DNA of 64,000 nucleotides, taken from positions 62,001 to 126,000 of the forward strand of contig NZ_JBPDVH010000003.1 of the NCBI RefSeq assembly GCF_051851555.1. The letters run 5' to 3'. This stretch comes from Lonepinella sp051851555 (GTDB lineage Bacteria > Pseudomonadota > Gammaproteobacteria > Enterobacterales > Pasteurellaceae). Below the pieces are notes generated by a model, which saw only the letters and a program-made list of their open reading frames with translations, made no database searches and had not been told where the DNA came from. Of the stretch, positions 9,265 to 20,569 are shown one piece after another. Numbering within the stretch: the first letter of the stretch is position 1; every line of letters starts with the position of its first letter. Both the position numbers and the translations under genes were made by a program.

Positions 9265-9738
9265 TTATTTCAATACTTCAAAGGATAAGTTTTTAAATAC
9301 AATATTATTAAACTGAGCGTCTAATTTATATTTACCCACTGGGTCATTCTTATCAAATCGCCAACATCTTGACACCACATTATTTTTAACGTCTGATTTT
9401 TTCACCGATGTTGTGATCAAAAAGCCTTTTTTATCCTCATCAATTTTGATTTCAGATCCTTGTGAAATCATCGTCATCGGTTCTGGCGCAAGGATATATT
9501 CAATAAAGCGATTTTGTTCCTGAATATCCACATTTGAAATCGCCACACATAAATGACGTGGTTTGGAACGGGATAACTGATTACCTGGTAATAACTTCGG
9601 TGTTTTGCCAGAGACATCCAAAACAAATATATTGGCTGTAGGTGACAGTTTTGGCGTAGGAACCGTTCCCTTATTTTCCGTTGCAGCCCACACGGTTGTA
9701 GAAATAAAAGCCAGAGCAATAGCGGTTAATTTTTTCAT
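9265..9738 (-). CDS. Exported protein of unknown function between pheS and pheT
   Basis: 157 aa with a clean Sec signal peptide (MKKLTAIALAFISTTVWA, predicted cleavage after VWA) and a periplasmic-type remainder. Two cysteines (PRHLCVAIS and VSRCWRFD) could form a disulphide. No catalytic motif or known domain recognised; the pattern of short beta-rich segments suggests a small periplasmic beta-sandwich, but that is inference. It sits 13 bp before pheT and 14 bp after pheS, so all three are probably one transcript. Its placement inside the normally contiguous pheST pair is odd. Confidence 0.8.
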   Translation of the reverse strand: MKKLTAIALAFISTTVWAATENKGTVPTPKLSPTANIFVLDVSGKTPKLLPGNQLSRSKPRHLCVAISNVDIQEQNRFIEYILAPEPMTMISQGSEIKIDEDKKGFLITTSVKKSDVKNNVVSRCWRFDKNDPVGKYKLDAQFNNIVFKNLSFEVLK

Positions 9739-9752
9739 TTTCTACTCTCCCA

Positions 9753-10839
<1,087 letters not shown>

Positions 10840-10868
10840 TTTTGTGGATATTTTATGACGCTCAATAA

Positions 10869-10894
10869 AAAAGAGAGCAAATTTGCTCTCTTTT
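10869..10894 (-). terminator. Terminator downstream of the peptide transporter gene
   Basis: Perfect palindrome AAAAGAGAGCAAA / TTTGCTCTCTTTT between the transporter stop and the pheS leader, with T-runs on both strands. Confidence 0.85.
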
Positions 10895-10912
10895 AGGCTA
10901 AATTAACGAGAA

Positions 10913-12340
10913 TTAATCCTTGCCTTTGAGTAACCGATTCAGGGTTGGCACCAATAATAACAGGATAACCGCTGTGGCTAATCCTATGCCACCAATCATT
11001 TCATAGAAACGGGTTGGATCGCTTTCATCAAAGCCATTTTTAAAGATTACACCGCTTAAAGTAAAACCAAGGGAATAAGATAAAAAGGTTAAGGCGACCA
11101 TGGAGGCTTGGAAATTTTTTGGCGCAATTTTGGTGGCCAAAGATAAGGATACTGGACTTAACAACAACTCACTGATGGTAATCAATAAAATAAAGAAAAA
11201 GAACAGCAAGAAACTCGTACCTTGCGCTGACACCATAAAAGAAAAAGCACAATACGTGATACCAAGTGACAACATGGAAATCACAAATTTCATTGGCGTT
11301 TTCGGCTGTTTATCACCCAATTTTGTCCAAAGTGTCGCGAGTAAACCGGCTAACATGATCACCCATAGACCTTGCAATGAACCTAACCACGCAATAGGCA
11401 CGGAAAAACCGAAAATATTGCGATCGATTGTTTGCTCAAAATACAAAATCATAGCCGTATCAAACTGCGCCCATAAGGACCAGAAAATACTAATCACAAT
11501 AAATAGCGGAATAAACGCCACAATATTGCCTTTATTTTCCACATCACGACTGATGAGCAAACGGACAAAATAACCGATTGTTAAGCAGATCACACAGATT
11601 AACAAGACTTGTGGGAAGTTTTGTAAAGTGAGGACACCTGATAAAATGGTCGCAATAATAACGATAAGTAGTGCAGCCCAAGATACCCCTGATTTAATTT
11701 TTTCTTTGCGATTTAACGGGTTGGGTACCGGACGTTGTGGTAGATTTTTACGGCCACGAGAATATATGATTAAGCCTAATGCCATTCCGATAGCCGCCGC
11801 ACCGAATCCATAATGGAAACCGTAAGATTGTTGCAATATTCCTGTTAATAACGGCCCCAATAATGCCCCGATATTAATAGCGATATAGAAAATGGAGAAC
11901 CCCGCATCTCGCATATGGCGTGTATCATCGGTTTCATATAAAGATCCCAACGTTGCACTGGCTGTGGTTTTCACGCCACCGCTACCTAATGCAATCAAGA
12001 TCATCCCAAGTATCAGCCCCTCTAATCCAGACACAAGGGCCAACATAATATGCCCAAGCATCACCACAATACCCGAATAAAACAAGGTTCTTTCTGCCCC
12101 TAATACACGGTCAGCTACCCAACCGCCGACTAAACAGGACAAATAAACACTTCCCCCATAGGCACCGACAATACCACCGGCGATATTCTTATCAATACCT
12201 AATCCACCCTTTGTATATTCATAATACAAGTACAGGAACAAAATGGCTTTCATTCCATAGAATGAAAAACGCTCCCACAATTCAACGTGGAACAGGCTAG
12301 ACAACGCATAAGGATGCCCGAAGAAAGTTTTTTGTTGCAT
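10913..12340 (-). CDS. POT-family proton-dependent di/tripeptide transporter
   Basis: 475-aa major-facilitator protein with about 12-14 hydrophobic spans. The POT family motif ELWERFSFYGMKAILFLYL (ExxER) lies near residue 20, and the second signature (DAGFSIFYIAINIGALLGPLL) around residue 145. Imports di- and tripeptides with protons at the inner membrane. Closest E. coli relatives are the Dtp proteins; which paralogue cannot be said. Monocistronic, with a terminator behind it. Confidence 0.92.
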   Translation of the reverse strand: MQQKTFFGHPYALSSLFHVELWERFSFYGMKAILFLYLYYEYTKGGLGIDKNIAGGIVGAYGGSVYLSCLVGGWVADRVLGAERTLFYSGIVVMLGHIMLALVSGLEGLILGMILIALGSGGVKTTASATLGSLYETDDTRHMRDAGFSIFYIAINIGALLGPLLTGILQQSYGFHYGFGAAAIGMALGLIIYSRGRKNLPQRPVPNPLNRKEKIKSGVSWAALLIVIIATILSGVLTLQNFPQVLLICVICLTIGYFVRLLISRDVENKGNIVAFIPLFIVISIFWSLWAQFDTAMILYFEQTIDRNIFGFSVPIAWLGSLQGLWVIMLAGLLATLWTKLGDKQPKTPMKFVISMLSLGITYCAFSFMVSAQGTSFLLFFFFILLITISELLLSPVSLSLATKIAPKNFQASMVALTFLSYSLGFTLSGVIFKNGFDESDPTRFYEMIGGIGLATAVILLLLVPTLNRLLKGKD

Positions 12341-12470
12341 AATGCATTCCTCTCGGTATAGTTATTCTCTTTTCTCAAAGTATAACATAACAATTTATTA
12401 ACAAAGCATGAAATATCATAATTTAGAGCATGAGCAGAAAATTTTTATCATTTAGAACGAAAAACAAAAA

Positions 12471-12493
12471 CCGACAGCATAAATTGCTATCGG
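12471..12493 (-). terminator. Terminator of bioD
   Basis: On the minus strand CCGATAGCA and TGCTGTCGG (9 bp, one G-U) around a 5-nt loop, followed by TTTTTGTTTTTCG, just past the bioD stop. Confidence 0.85.
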
Positions 12494-12517
12494 TTGAGTA
12501 TATTAAAATTAAAGGAG

Positions 12518-13243
12518 CTATCTGACCCATTCTGTTTTTAAATAGGTTAAACGCTCAATATTGGTCATATATTTTCCCACATCTTGGGTTTCGGGTTTAT
12601 AAATATAGGGAATTTCCCCCAACAAAGGCGCATCAATTTTACTACACAGGGTATCAATCATTTCCACATAATGCCCCAAACATGGGTTAATCCGATTGGC
12701 AATCCAACCAATTAACGGTACACCGAGGTTCATCAGCGATTGCACCGTTAACAAGGTATGGTTAATGCACCCTTCTTTAATCCCTACCACCAATACCACA
12801 GGCATTTGATGTGTCACTACCCAATCGGCAAAGCTAAAATGCTTATTAATCGGTGACAACCAACCAAAACAACCTTCGACCACCACGGTTTGATAGCGTT
12901 GATTTAAGCGATCTAAATCTTGGTTAATTTTTTCCAGTTGGATTTGCTCCCCCTGATCCGTAAACAACGGCATGGTATGCCCAAAGGTATAACTATTAAT
13001 ATCTCGATAGCTCACCGCTTGCAAAGTGGTATTCATCAAGGTTAACACATCGGCATTATCTTCCAACCCATAATCACTCTCTTGTACGACCGAATCCCCG
13101 ACGGCCTCATCATCTTGCGTACAAGCAATCGGTTTATAGCCCACTATTTCAATATTTTGCGCTTGTAACGCCTGAATAATTGCCCGTGTTGCCACGGTTT
13201 TTCCCACATTGGTGTCTGTACCTGTTACAAAAAAACTACTCAT
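12518..13243 (-). CDS. bioD: Dethiobiotin synthetase
   Basis: 241 aa. ATP-dependent ring closure of 7,8-diaminopelargonate with CO2 to dethiobiotin (biotin synthesis). P-loop [12 protein letters not shown] at the N-terminus, substrate/ATP residues GYKPIAC, and [12 protein letters not shown] (the equivalent of EGAGG, here EGCFG). The altered glycine-rich loop suggests the divergent BioD2 (YnfK) type rather than the canonical operon BioD. No other bio genes adjoin. Start has the ribosome site AAGGATG. Confidence 0.87.
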   Translation of the reverse strand: MSSFFVTGTDTNVGKTVATRAIIQALQAQNIEIVGYKPIACTQDDEAVGDSVVQESDYGLEDNADVLTLMNTTLQAVSYRDINSYTFGHTMPLFTDQGEQIQLEKINQDLDRLNQRYQTVVVEGCFGWLSPINKHFSFADWVVTHQMPVVLVVGIKEGCINHTLLTVQSLMNLGVPLIGWIANRINPCLGHYVEMIDTLCSKIDAPLLGEIPYIYKPETQDVGKYMTNIERLTYLKTEWVR

Positions 13244-13349
13244 AACTACATCCTTTTCCGATAAAACGGAAACGATTGTAAGGCAACTTAGCTAAAGCGT
13301 TATTGCGCTAACGCAAGTTTTTGGCGGTTTTTACCGATTTTATTACAAT

Positions 13350-15365
13350 TTATTGATCCAAAACAAATTTTAGCCCCGATTGACGCTTGCTTTTCCGCTG
13401 TACTGCCGCTTGCCACACCGCTTTACGACAAAATACCGTAAATTCTTTTTTTGCTCGAGTAATGGCTGTGTAAATCAATTCTTTGCTTAATACTGGCGTA
13501 TTATTAGGCGGTAACACCAACAAGGTATGGTTAAATTCAGATCCCTGTGATTTATGTACCGTCATCACATAAGCTGGCTCATATTGCACAGGAATCCGAT
13601 GGCGAGAAATCAAGCGGTATTTTCCTTGCTTATCCAAACTATCAAAACAGACCTGATTATTCCCCACATAAATGCCAATATCGCCATTAGCTAAATTCAC
13701 ATTACGATCATTTTGCGTAATCATTATCGGTTTACCCAAATACCAATCTCGTTCATTTTTAAAACTCACTAGCCCAGCTTGTTGTAAGGCATAGGCAATC
13801 CGCTGATTCAGTTTTTCCACGCCCAATTCACCGCCTCGTAAAGCCGTTAAAAAACGCACGGCATTAAATTTCTCAAATAAAACTTGATAATCTGAATCCT
13901 TTAATGGTGACGAATATTGCTGTAAATATGCTAAATAATCTCGATAATTTTGCACCGCACTTTGCACTACTGGCCGCACACAATCTTGCATAAAGGCTTT
14001 TTCTTCCGTTTCTATTGAGGATAAAAATTCCACCACATGTAGCTGGTCAGCCATTGCCTTTTGTTGGAATAACGCCCAACTTTTTTCACCACAAGTTGGC
14101 GCAATATTATTCACGACGGTGGCTAAATGGCCAATGCCCGAATGCTCATCAAAACGACGGCTGTCTGGCAAATAACATAGACAACTGGAAATCGGTGATA
14201 ATGGCGTTTCACTGACGACTAATTTTTCCCCTGTCACCTCGGTTAAATAATCGGTAAAATCTTGATCGTAACAAGCGATATTTTTTTGTCGTTGCAGATC
14301 AAAATACAGCCCTAAAAATTCCCCTAGCTCGCCTAAAATTGCGCCTGCCTCAACGGAAGAAAGCTGATCCTTGTCGCCTAATAAAATCAATTTACAATGC
14401 GGCGCAAGAGCAGATCTCACTTTATTCATCAAAGATAAATCAATCATTGAGGCTTCATCAATAATTAACACATCATAAGGCAAGGGCTGTTGCGCATGAT
14501 ATTTTGTCTGCTCCGTAAAAGGTCGTACGCCCAGTAAGCTATGTAAGGTTTGTGCTGAGATTGGCATTTTTTCAAATAAGCCATCTTGCTTGAGCAAGCA
14601 TTGCAGTTTCAGCGTTTCTTCAGTAGGCACTTTCGGATTAAATTCTGCCGAAATACTCTCACTTAATCGTGCAGCAGCCTTACCCGTGGGCGCAGCTAAA
14701 CCAATTTTTAATTGGCCTTGATGTAATTGTTGCAGCACCGCCAATAAACGTGCCACCGTATAGGTTTTGCCTGTCCCTGGCCCGCCAGAAATGACACAAA
14801 AAGATTGTCGTAACGCCACCGCCACGGCGATTTTTTGCCAGTTTGTTTGAGATCCAACGTCGCCGAAATAACGTTGTAAACTCTGTTTAATTTTTGCAGT
14901 ATCAAGATCTGCGGTATTTTTCACCGCACTTTTTATATAGTCGGCTAAACGATATTCATCTTGCCAAGTGCGATAAAAATACAACGCATTATGTTGTAGC
15001 ACCAAAGGGGCAATCTTTTCTTTCGGGTTTAACGTAAAAGCCACATGATCTTGCAAGACTTCGGCCCATTGTGATAACGGCAAATGGTCAATTTTTTGCT
15101 TGATTTGAGCGATATAATCTACATGATGTTCATCTTTAACCGAACGCAAACCAAAATAATGGTGGGCTAAATCCTGATCTAAAAATAAACAAGTATTCCC
15201 TTGCGATAAGCTATGTTGGCAAAGTGCCGCCAATAAAATGGCTAATTGCTGTTGGGTGTCTGAATAGCCCAAACCTTGCTGTTTATCAGCAATCAATTTA
15301 GCAAAATAATAATCCGCTTGGCTAATATGTTGCTGTTGGCAAAGGGTAAATAATAAATTAAGCAT
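13350..15365 (-). CDS. recD: Exodeoxyribonuclease V alpha subunit, RecD helicase
   Basis: 671-aa superfamily 1B 5'-3' helicase of the RecBCD double-strand-break enzyme. Walker A ISGGPGTGKTYTVARL near residue 190, DEASMID (Walker B), QRKN..., and C-terminal VMTVHKSQGSEF plus YTAITRAKKEF (motifs V-VI). The ATG overlaps the end of recB by 8 bp with GGAGG as ribosome site, so the two are translationally coupled. Confidence 0.96.
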   Translation of the reverse strand: MLNLLFTLCQQQHISQADYYFAKLIADKQQGLGYSDTQQQLAILLAALCQHSLSQGNTCLFLDQDLAHHYFGLRSVKDEHHVDYIAQIKQKIDHLPLSQWAEVLQDHVAFTLNPKEKIAPLVLQHNALYFYRTWQDEYRLADYIKSAVKNTADLDTAKIKQSLQRYFGDVGSQTNWQKIAVAVALRQSFCVISGGPGTGKTYTVARLLAVLQQLHQGQLKIGLAAPTGKAAARLSESISAEFNPKVPTEETLKLQCLLKQDGLFEKMPISAQTLHSLLGVRPFTEQTKYHAQQPLPYDVLIIDEASMIDLSLMNKVRSALAPHCKLILLGDKDQLSSVEAGAILGELGEFLGLYFDLQRQKNIACYDQDFTDYLTEVTGEKLVVSETPLSPISSCLCYLPDSRRFDEHSGIGHLATVVNNIAPTCGEKSWALFQQKAMADQLHVVEFLSSIETEEKAFMQDCVRPVVQSAVQNYRDYLAYLQQYSSPLKDSDYQVLFEKFNAVRFLTALRGGELGVEKLNQRIAYALQQAGLVSFKNERDWYLGKPIMITQNDRNVNLANGDIGIYVGNNQVCFDSLDKQGKYRLISRHRIPVQYEPAYVMTVHKSQGSEFNHTLLVLPPNNTPVLSKELIYTAITRAKKEFTVFCRKAVWQAAVQRKSKRQSGLKFVLDQ

Positions 15366-18300
15366 GGAATAAGGCCTCCAATGTTGAAATTAAGTCTGCC
15401 TTTGGTCGATCAAAAAAGACACCAGAGGTGGTTTCGCCGTTCATTCCTCGTAAGAAAGTATAGATCACTCCGCCGAAATGGGTTTCATAATCATAATCCG
15501 GATCACGTAAACGCAAATAACGATTTAAGGCCAACACATAAAGCACATATTGCAGATCATAATGTTCTTGTTGCATGGTCTTAACTAACTGATCAGGTTG
15601 ATAATCTTGCGGTGATTTACCCAATAAATTGGATTTATAATCCACAATATAGTATTTGCCTTGATGACGAAAAACCAAGTCAATAAAGCCACGTAACATG
15701 CCTTGAATTTCATCAAATTGCCATGGACTTTGCCAATATGGGTGATGTTTTTCTAACGCATGATTAAAAGCCTTAACATCAAAAGTGCGGTGCAAATTAA
15801 AATAGAATTGCCATTCTTTTAAGCAATCTTTAGACGGTAATTGAGCAAGTTGCAAACCATCTGCCAATAGCGGGGTATGCAATATTTGCGTGATCCATTG
15901 CGTAAAAGGCGCTTGCCAACTATCATCTAAACCTAAACGTTGGCGATATTTTTCCACTACTTCATCGGATAACGGCAAGTTAAAAGGTATTTTTTCTAAT
16001 AATTCATGTAACAAGGTACCGACTTTTGCGCCATAAGGAAAATCAACCGGCGCTCTCTGTGACGGATAACCATGCCAATCCAAGCTGTGATTGCCCACTG
16101 AGCCTAACACAGCGGTATTTACCCACTGATCATTATCTTTCACGCCATCAAAAACCTGATGATTTTCCACCGCACTTTGTGCGAATATCGGTGACTTTCC
16201 CCCTGTTTTTTGTTGATGCCGTTGATGATTTTGTACTAACGCCGTAAAGCTCGATAACGTCCAATCCCGTTCGATCTCTTGCTCAAACACGGCGGCATTA
16301 AGCGGTTTGACAGTCGCTTGTTGCGTAGCTTGCTTTTCAGGTTCAGCCTCTCCATCCCCCTCATTTAAAATAGGCTGAAAAGTTAAGTTGTCTTCGCCCC
16401 ATTTTTGTTGCAAATTCATTAATAACGTCTGGCTATCATCCTTGTTGTTCGGAGAGGGTTCTAACCCAATCTGCCCTTGCGTTAAGGCATACCAAATCGC
16501 AGTCCAGTCTGCCTGCAGACTCGTTGGCAAGGTGATATTGACCTGATATTTCGCTCGGGTCAATGCCACATAAAGCAAACGCATCTTTTCAGCCATGCTT
16601 TCTTGCACCGTTAATTCTGTATATTGCGACTGAATATCCCAATATTCCTGTTTATCCTGTTCGTCATGATAGGTACTGATCGTCGCAGATTTAAGGGTTG
16701 AAAAAGCAATAAACGGCAACCACACCAAGCCATATTCCAAGCCTTTGGATTTATGAATAGTGACGATTTTCACAAGCTGATTTTCACTTTCCAAACGTAG
16801 CGGTTGTTCATCATCTCGTTCTTGTTTATTTTGAATTTGTAAATCGAACCAACGCAATAAACTGGTTTCACTTTCTTGTGTCGCACTGGCTTGTTGTAAA
16901 AGTTCGCTTAAATGTAATAAATTGGTGACTCGCCGTTCCCCATTTGACATTGCTTTCATACGAGCCAAAATACTTGATTGTTGGCTATCCGTCTGCAACA
17001 ACAGCGCATACAACATTGCCAACACGCCTTGATGACGCCAACGCTGTTGACAATATTCAAACCGTTCAACCCATTTTTCAAGCAAACTATCTTGTTGTTT
17101 AACCTGATTAATTTCATCCGCAGTCAACGCAAATAAACTGGTCGATAAGGCATTTAAAATCGCTCGGGTATTTTGTGGCGTTAGACAGGCTTGTAAAATT
17201 CGGCTCAACTCTACTGCCTCATCACTATCAAAGATATTACTGCGATCCGACAAATACACTGACGCAATGCCCCGTTTACGTAAACTTTGTTGAATTAATT
17301 CCGCCTCACGCCAATTTTCCACCAATACCGCAATATCATTATCTTGCACAGGTTTTGCCTCAAGGAGAGAGAGTACGCCTTTGGCAAAAACTGCGGTTCT
17401 TTTCTCCGCACTTTTTAACCATTGGGCAATGGTATTGGCACAGGTGTCTGCAAATAATTGCTTTATTTCGCTTTCCAACACGTTATTGTTGCCATCTCGC
17501 CGTTCTTCCCAATAAAAAGCGAAAGGCGCCTGTTTTTTGCCCTGAAACCAAAAATCGGCTTGCATTTTCCCCTCTCCAACAGGCTGAAAGCCAATCTCTT
17601 GATGTATAAAGGGATAAGGGAAATCAAACAAGTGATTAATGGCTGTAATTAACGCACCATTGGAACGGTAATTTTTGTCCAGAGTAAAACATTGTTGGGC
17701 TTGTTGACTGGCTTGTAAATAGGTAAAAATATCCGCACCACGGAATTTATAAATAGCCTGTTTCGGATCACCAATCATAATAAAACCACAATCTGCTTGG
17801 TGTTGATAAATTTTAGAAAAAATTTGATATTGTTGGTTATCGGTATCCTGAAATTCATCAATCATGGCAAAAGGATATTGTTGACGAATACGTTGGGCTA
17901 ATTCCTCTCCTTGTTCAGACAACAACGCATCACGCAACAGACGCAATAAATCGTTAAAACTTTTATCGGCATGATCCAATTTATAGGCAATCATTTTTTG
18001 GTTTAACGCTTGCATATAGTGATACAACACAATACGTTGATACAATGCAAAGTCAATTTGATTGATATCATCAATTTGAGCAAACAGCGGGTGAGATAAG
18101 GGTTCCGCCCCCTCCTCTACGTAAAGCGTATTTAAATTGGCTTGCGAGAAATATTTCACGCAATCTGGAAAATCAAACTGATAGGCCGCCTTTGCCCAAC
18201 ATTCCATTTGCTTTAACCAATTTGGCACCAAATTCGACTTAAAATTGGTACGTTTTAACCGTTTTTTCTCACCTTTACCATATTTTTTGGCTAACTCATT

Positions 18301-19080
18301 CTCAATTAATTGACGAATTTCCACCGCACTTTGTTGCCATTGCTGTTTTAAGCGTTGAATTTGTTGCAAGCCTTGCTGTACATATTGTTGTAAGAAGTCA
18401 GCCAAGGAATACGCCAATAACTGCGGTGCATTTATCTTCACTTTTAAAGATTCGCCATTCACATAGGATTTAATCTGCTCTAATACTTGGGTTGGGGAAG
18501 CTAATTTACGATGAATAAAATCGGTACATTCATAAGAAAGCGAATAAAAATGCTCACGCCAACATTCTGTGGCAAAACGTTTCAATAACAGGGTTTCATC
18601 TTTCACCAAGTCCAATTCAAAATGAATACCAGAATGAAAAGCATATTGCATTAACATACGGCGACAAAAACCATGAATCGTATAAATCGAGGCTAAATCC
18701 ATATTTTGTTCGGCTAAACGCAAGCGTTGGATGGCAAGATCCATATCCTCAATATAGTCAACCACTTCCGCTAACGCTTGGTTATCCTTAAATACGGCTT
18801 TATCCTGCGTGATTTGATAGGCCATTAGCTGTTTTCTGGATAAGTGAATTCGCTGACGAATACGTTCTTTTAATTCTTGCGTCGAGGCTTCAGTAAAAGT
18901 CACAACTAAGATTTCTTCCACTGACAATGGACGAGAAAAATTATGTTCACCCACTTGCAATAGCAAACGAATATACAAGCTCGCCATGGTATAGGTCTTG
19001 CCGGTTCCGGCAGAGGCCTCAATCAGCGTGGTTTGGGTTAAAGGGGTGGATTTAAGGGTAAGTGCGGTGGTATTTAGCAT
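15358..19080 (-). CDS. recB: Exodeoxyribonuclease V beta subunit, RecB helicase-nuclease
   Basis: 1240 aa. N-terminal UvrD-type helicase (LIEASAGTGKTYTMASL Walker A, AMIDEFQDTDNQQY Walker B, LDKNYRSNGALI, VKIVTIHKSKGLEYGLVWLPF, LLYVALTRAKYQV) and C-terminal nuclease with metal residues in GFIDLVFRHQGKYYIVDYKSN. The frame continues four codons upstream from a TTG, but ATG at 19080 matches homologues. The partner recC is not in this window; in many Pasteurellaceae it lies elsewhere. Confidence 0.96.
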   Translation of the reverse strand: MLNTTALTLKSTPLTQTTLIEASAGTGKTYTMASLYIRLLLQVGEHNFSRPLSVEEILVVTFTEASTQELKERIRQRIHLSRKQLMAYQITQDKAVFKDNQALAEVVDYIEDMDLAIQRLRLAEQNMDLASIYTIHGFCRRMLMQYAFHSGIHFELDLVKDETLLLKRFATECWREHFYSLSYECTDFIHRKLASPTQVLEQIKSYVNGESLKVKINAPQLLAYSLADFLQQYVQQGLQQIQRLKQQWQQSAVEIRQLIENELAKKYGKGEKKRLKRTNFKSNLVPNWLKQMECWAKAAYQFDFPDCVKYFSQANLNTLYVEEGAEPLSHPLFAQIDDINQIDFALYQRIVLYHYMQALNQKMIAYKLDHADKSFNDLLRLLRDALLSEQGEELAQRIRQQYPFAMIDEFQDTDNQQYQIFSKIYQHQADCGFIMIGDPKQAIYKFRGADIFTYLQASQQAQQCFTLDKNYRSNGALITAINHLFDFPYPFIHQEIGFQPVGEGKMQADFWFQGKKQAPFAFYWEERRDGNNNVLESEIKQLFADTCANTIAQWLKSAEKRTAVFAKGVLSLLEAKPVQDNDIAVLVENWREAELIQQSLRKRGIASVYLSDRSNIFDSDEAVELSRILQACLTPQNTRAILNALSTSLFALTADEINQVKQQDSLLEKWVERFEYCQQRWRHQGVLAMLYALLLQTDSQQSSILARMKAMSNGERRVTNLLHLSELLQQASATQESETSLLRWFDLQIQNKQERDDEQPLRLESENQLVKIVTIHKSKGLEYGLVWLPFIAFSTLKSATISTYHDEQDKQEYWDIQSQYTELTVQESMAEKMRLLYVALTRAKYQVNITLPTSLQADWTAIWYALTQGQIGLEPSPNNKDDSQTLLMNLQQKWGEDNLTFQPILNEGDGEAEPEKQATQQATVKPLNAAVFEQEIERDWTLSSFTALVQNHQRHQQKTGGKSPIFAQSAVENHQVFDGVKDNDQWVNTAVLGSVGNHSLDWHGYPSQRAPVDFPYGAKVGTLLHELLEKIPFNLPLSDEVVEKYRQRLGLDDSWQAPFTQWITQILHTPLLADGLQLAQLPSKDCLKEWQFYFNLHRTFDVKAFNHALEKHHPYWQSPWQFDEIQGMLRGFIDLVFRHQGKYYIVDYKSNLLGKSPQDYQPDQLVKTMQQEHYDLQYVLYVLALNRYLRLRDPDYDYETHFGGVIYTFLRGMNGETTSGVFFDRPKADLISTLEALFHA

Positions 19081-19120
19081 GTTTTTTCCCAAAATAAAAG
19101 GCTAACTACTGTTAGCCTAG

Positions 19121-20239
19121 TTATATCATAAAATCAATCATTATACTAGTTGGGGGGGCATTGGCATTTTCCAAACCAGCCCTAATTTTACTGTCGAAAA
19201 TATCATAATCCACTAAAAACGCATCATGCCCGTAATCCGAGGCAAATTCAAAATATTGCAAATTTACCTGTGCTTGCTCCAACAAGGTTTTACTCTTGCG
19301 CAAGTCATTAATTTTAAACAGCTGATCATTGGTCACTGCCACTAAGGTATAACGAGCCTTAATCCGTGCTAAGGCTGTTTTTATATTATCAAACCCTAGC
19401 GCAGGATCATACAAATCTAACGCTCGCAATAAATGCAAATAACTATTGGCGTCAAAGCGCTCAAGGAATTTTTTCCCTTGATAAGTCAAATAGCTTTCCA
19501 CCTGAAACCAATCGCCCCAATACTGCCCCTCGGCTTTGGTCGCACGTCCAAAGGCTTTGGCTAACTGTACATCGGTACGATACGTCAACATGCCCAACAT
19601 CCGAGCAATGGCCAATCCTTTTGCGGGAGGTTCGCCCTCATAATAATCGCCACGATTAAAATGGGGATCGTTCAAAATGGCTTGTCGCATCACATGGTTA
19701 AACCCTATTGCCTCCGCACTAAAGGTTAAAGACGAACAAAGATTAACCACATTGTCTACAAAATCAGGGTAATACACCGCCCATTGCGTAGCTTGCATAC
19801 CGCCAAAAGATCCACCAACCACCGCATGTAAATGCGTAATCCCGAGATAATCAAGTAAGGCTTTTTGTACTCGCACAATGTCTTGTACAATCACATTGGG
19901 AAATTGACTCCCGTAAGGTTTACCCGTTTTAGGATTAATTGACGCAGGTCCCGTTGTACCTTTACAACCGCCTAATACGTTGGAACAAATAAAGAAATAT
20001 TTCTCTGTATCAAAGGCCAACCCTTTCCCCATAAAACTCTGCCACCACCCTGTGGCATGGGGTTCCGTAGAATAGGGTTCCGCATCTCCGGTTAAGGCAT
20101 GACATAATAAAATCGCATTACTCTTATCGGCATTTAATTTACCGTAAGTTTGGTAAGCAACTTCAATATGATCAAGTTTCCCCCCCAGCACAAGATCTAG
20201 CGGAGTTTGCTCAAATAGGGTAATTTTTTGTACTGCCAT
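19121..20239 (-). CDS. metX: Homoserine O-acetyltransferase
   Basis: 372-aa alpha/beta-hydrolase fold enzyme making O-acetylhomoserine for methionine synthesis. Nucleophile elbow [14 protein letters not shown], catalytic Asp in VAVTNDQLF and His in [11 protein letters not shown]. Conserved [13 protein letters not shown] and [13 protein letters not shown]. Family members using acetyl- or succinyl-CoA are hard to separate by eye, but this length and sequence suit MetX. Likely MetJ-repressed: met boxes lie about 80 bp upstream. Confidence 0.94.
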   Translation of the reverse strand: MAVQKITLFEQTPLDLVLGGKLDHIEVAYQTYGKLNADKSNAILLCHALTGDAEPYSTEPHATGWWQSFMGKGLAFDTEKYFFICSNVLGGCKGTTGPASINPKTGKPYGSQFPNVIVQDIVRVQKALLDYLGITHLHAVVGGSFGGMQATQWAVYYPDFVDNVVNLCSSLTFSAEAIGFNHVMRQAILNDPHFNRGDYYEGEPPAKGLAIARMLGMLTYRTDVQLAKAFGRATKAEGQYWGDWFQVESYLTYQGKKFLERFDANSYLHLLRALDLYDPALGFDNIKTALARIKARYTLVAVTNDQLFKINDLRKSKTLLEQAQVNLQYFEFASDYGHDAFLVDYDIFDSKIRAGLENANAPPTSIMIDFMI

Positions 20240-20320
20240 TGATGATCCTATTTTTAGGGGATAAGTAATTGTATGATGCAGATAAACTACCGATTATGGA
20301 AGGGATTGTCAAGAAGTTTT

Positions 20321-20336
20321 AGACGTTTAGATGGCT
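20321..20336 (-). promoter_or_regulatory. Tandem MetJ (met) boxes upstream of metX
   Basis: AGACGTTT AGATGGCT: two adjacent octamers matching AGACGTCT at 7/8 and 5/8. A further AGAAGTTT (20312-19) is out of register by one base. Fits repression of metX by MetJ with S-adenosylmethionine. The rest of the 20240-20569 gap shows only AT-rich sequence and the micro-ORF below. Confidence 0.6.
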
Positions 20337-20497
20337 AAAATATATCAATACCAAATCTACTAAAATATAATCCGTTAACCACGCCATAACGTTTAAGAAA
20401 TACGTAAAAATATGTCTCGTTATTGTTAATTTCTGTTTTTATTATAAAATTGCGTTATCAAACAGCACATAAAAAAGATTCCCCATAGCTTTCAATC

Positions 20498-20536
20498 TTA
20501 AAATTCGTCATTATCTTCTTCAAAATCTTCTGCCAT
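20498..20536 (-). CDS. Candidate acidic micro-ORF, 12 aa, downstream of folC
   Basis: ATG with AGGA five bases upstream opens MAEDFEEDNDEF, seven of twelve residues acidic, 33 bp after the folC stop and on the same strand. It is not a remnant I can identify. It may be a real micropeptide, a folC-coupled regulatory ORF, or chance; the ribosome site and composition are the only support. Confidence 0.22.
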   Translation of the reverse strand: MAEDFEEDNDEF

Positions 20537-20569
20537 GATTATCCTGTAACAATAATTTAAAAACAGGTA

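Noticed and set aside
15358..19080. Missing recC as evidence of a broken RecBCD
   Set aside because: recB and recD are intact, and recC is often located elsewhere in the genome.
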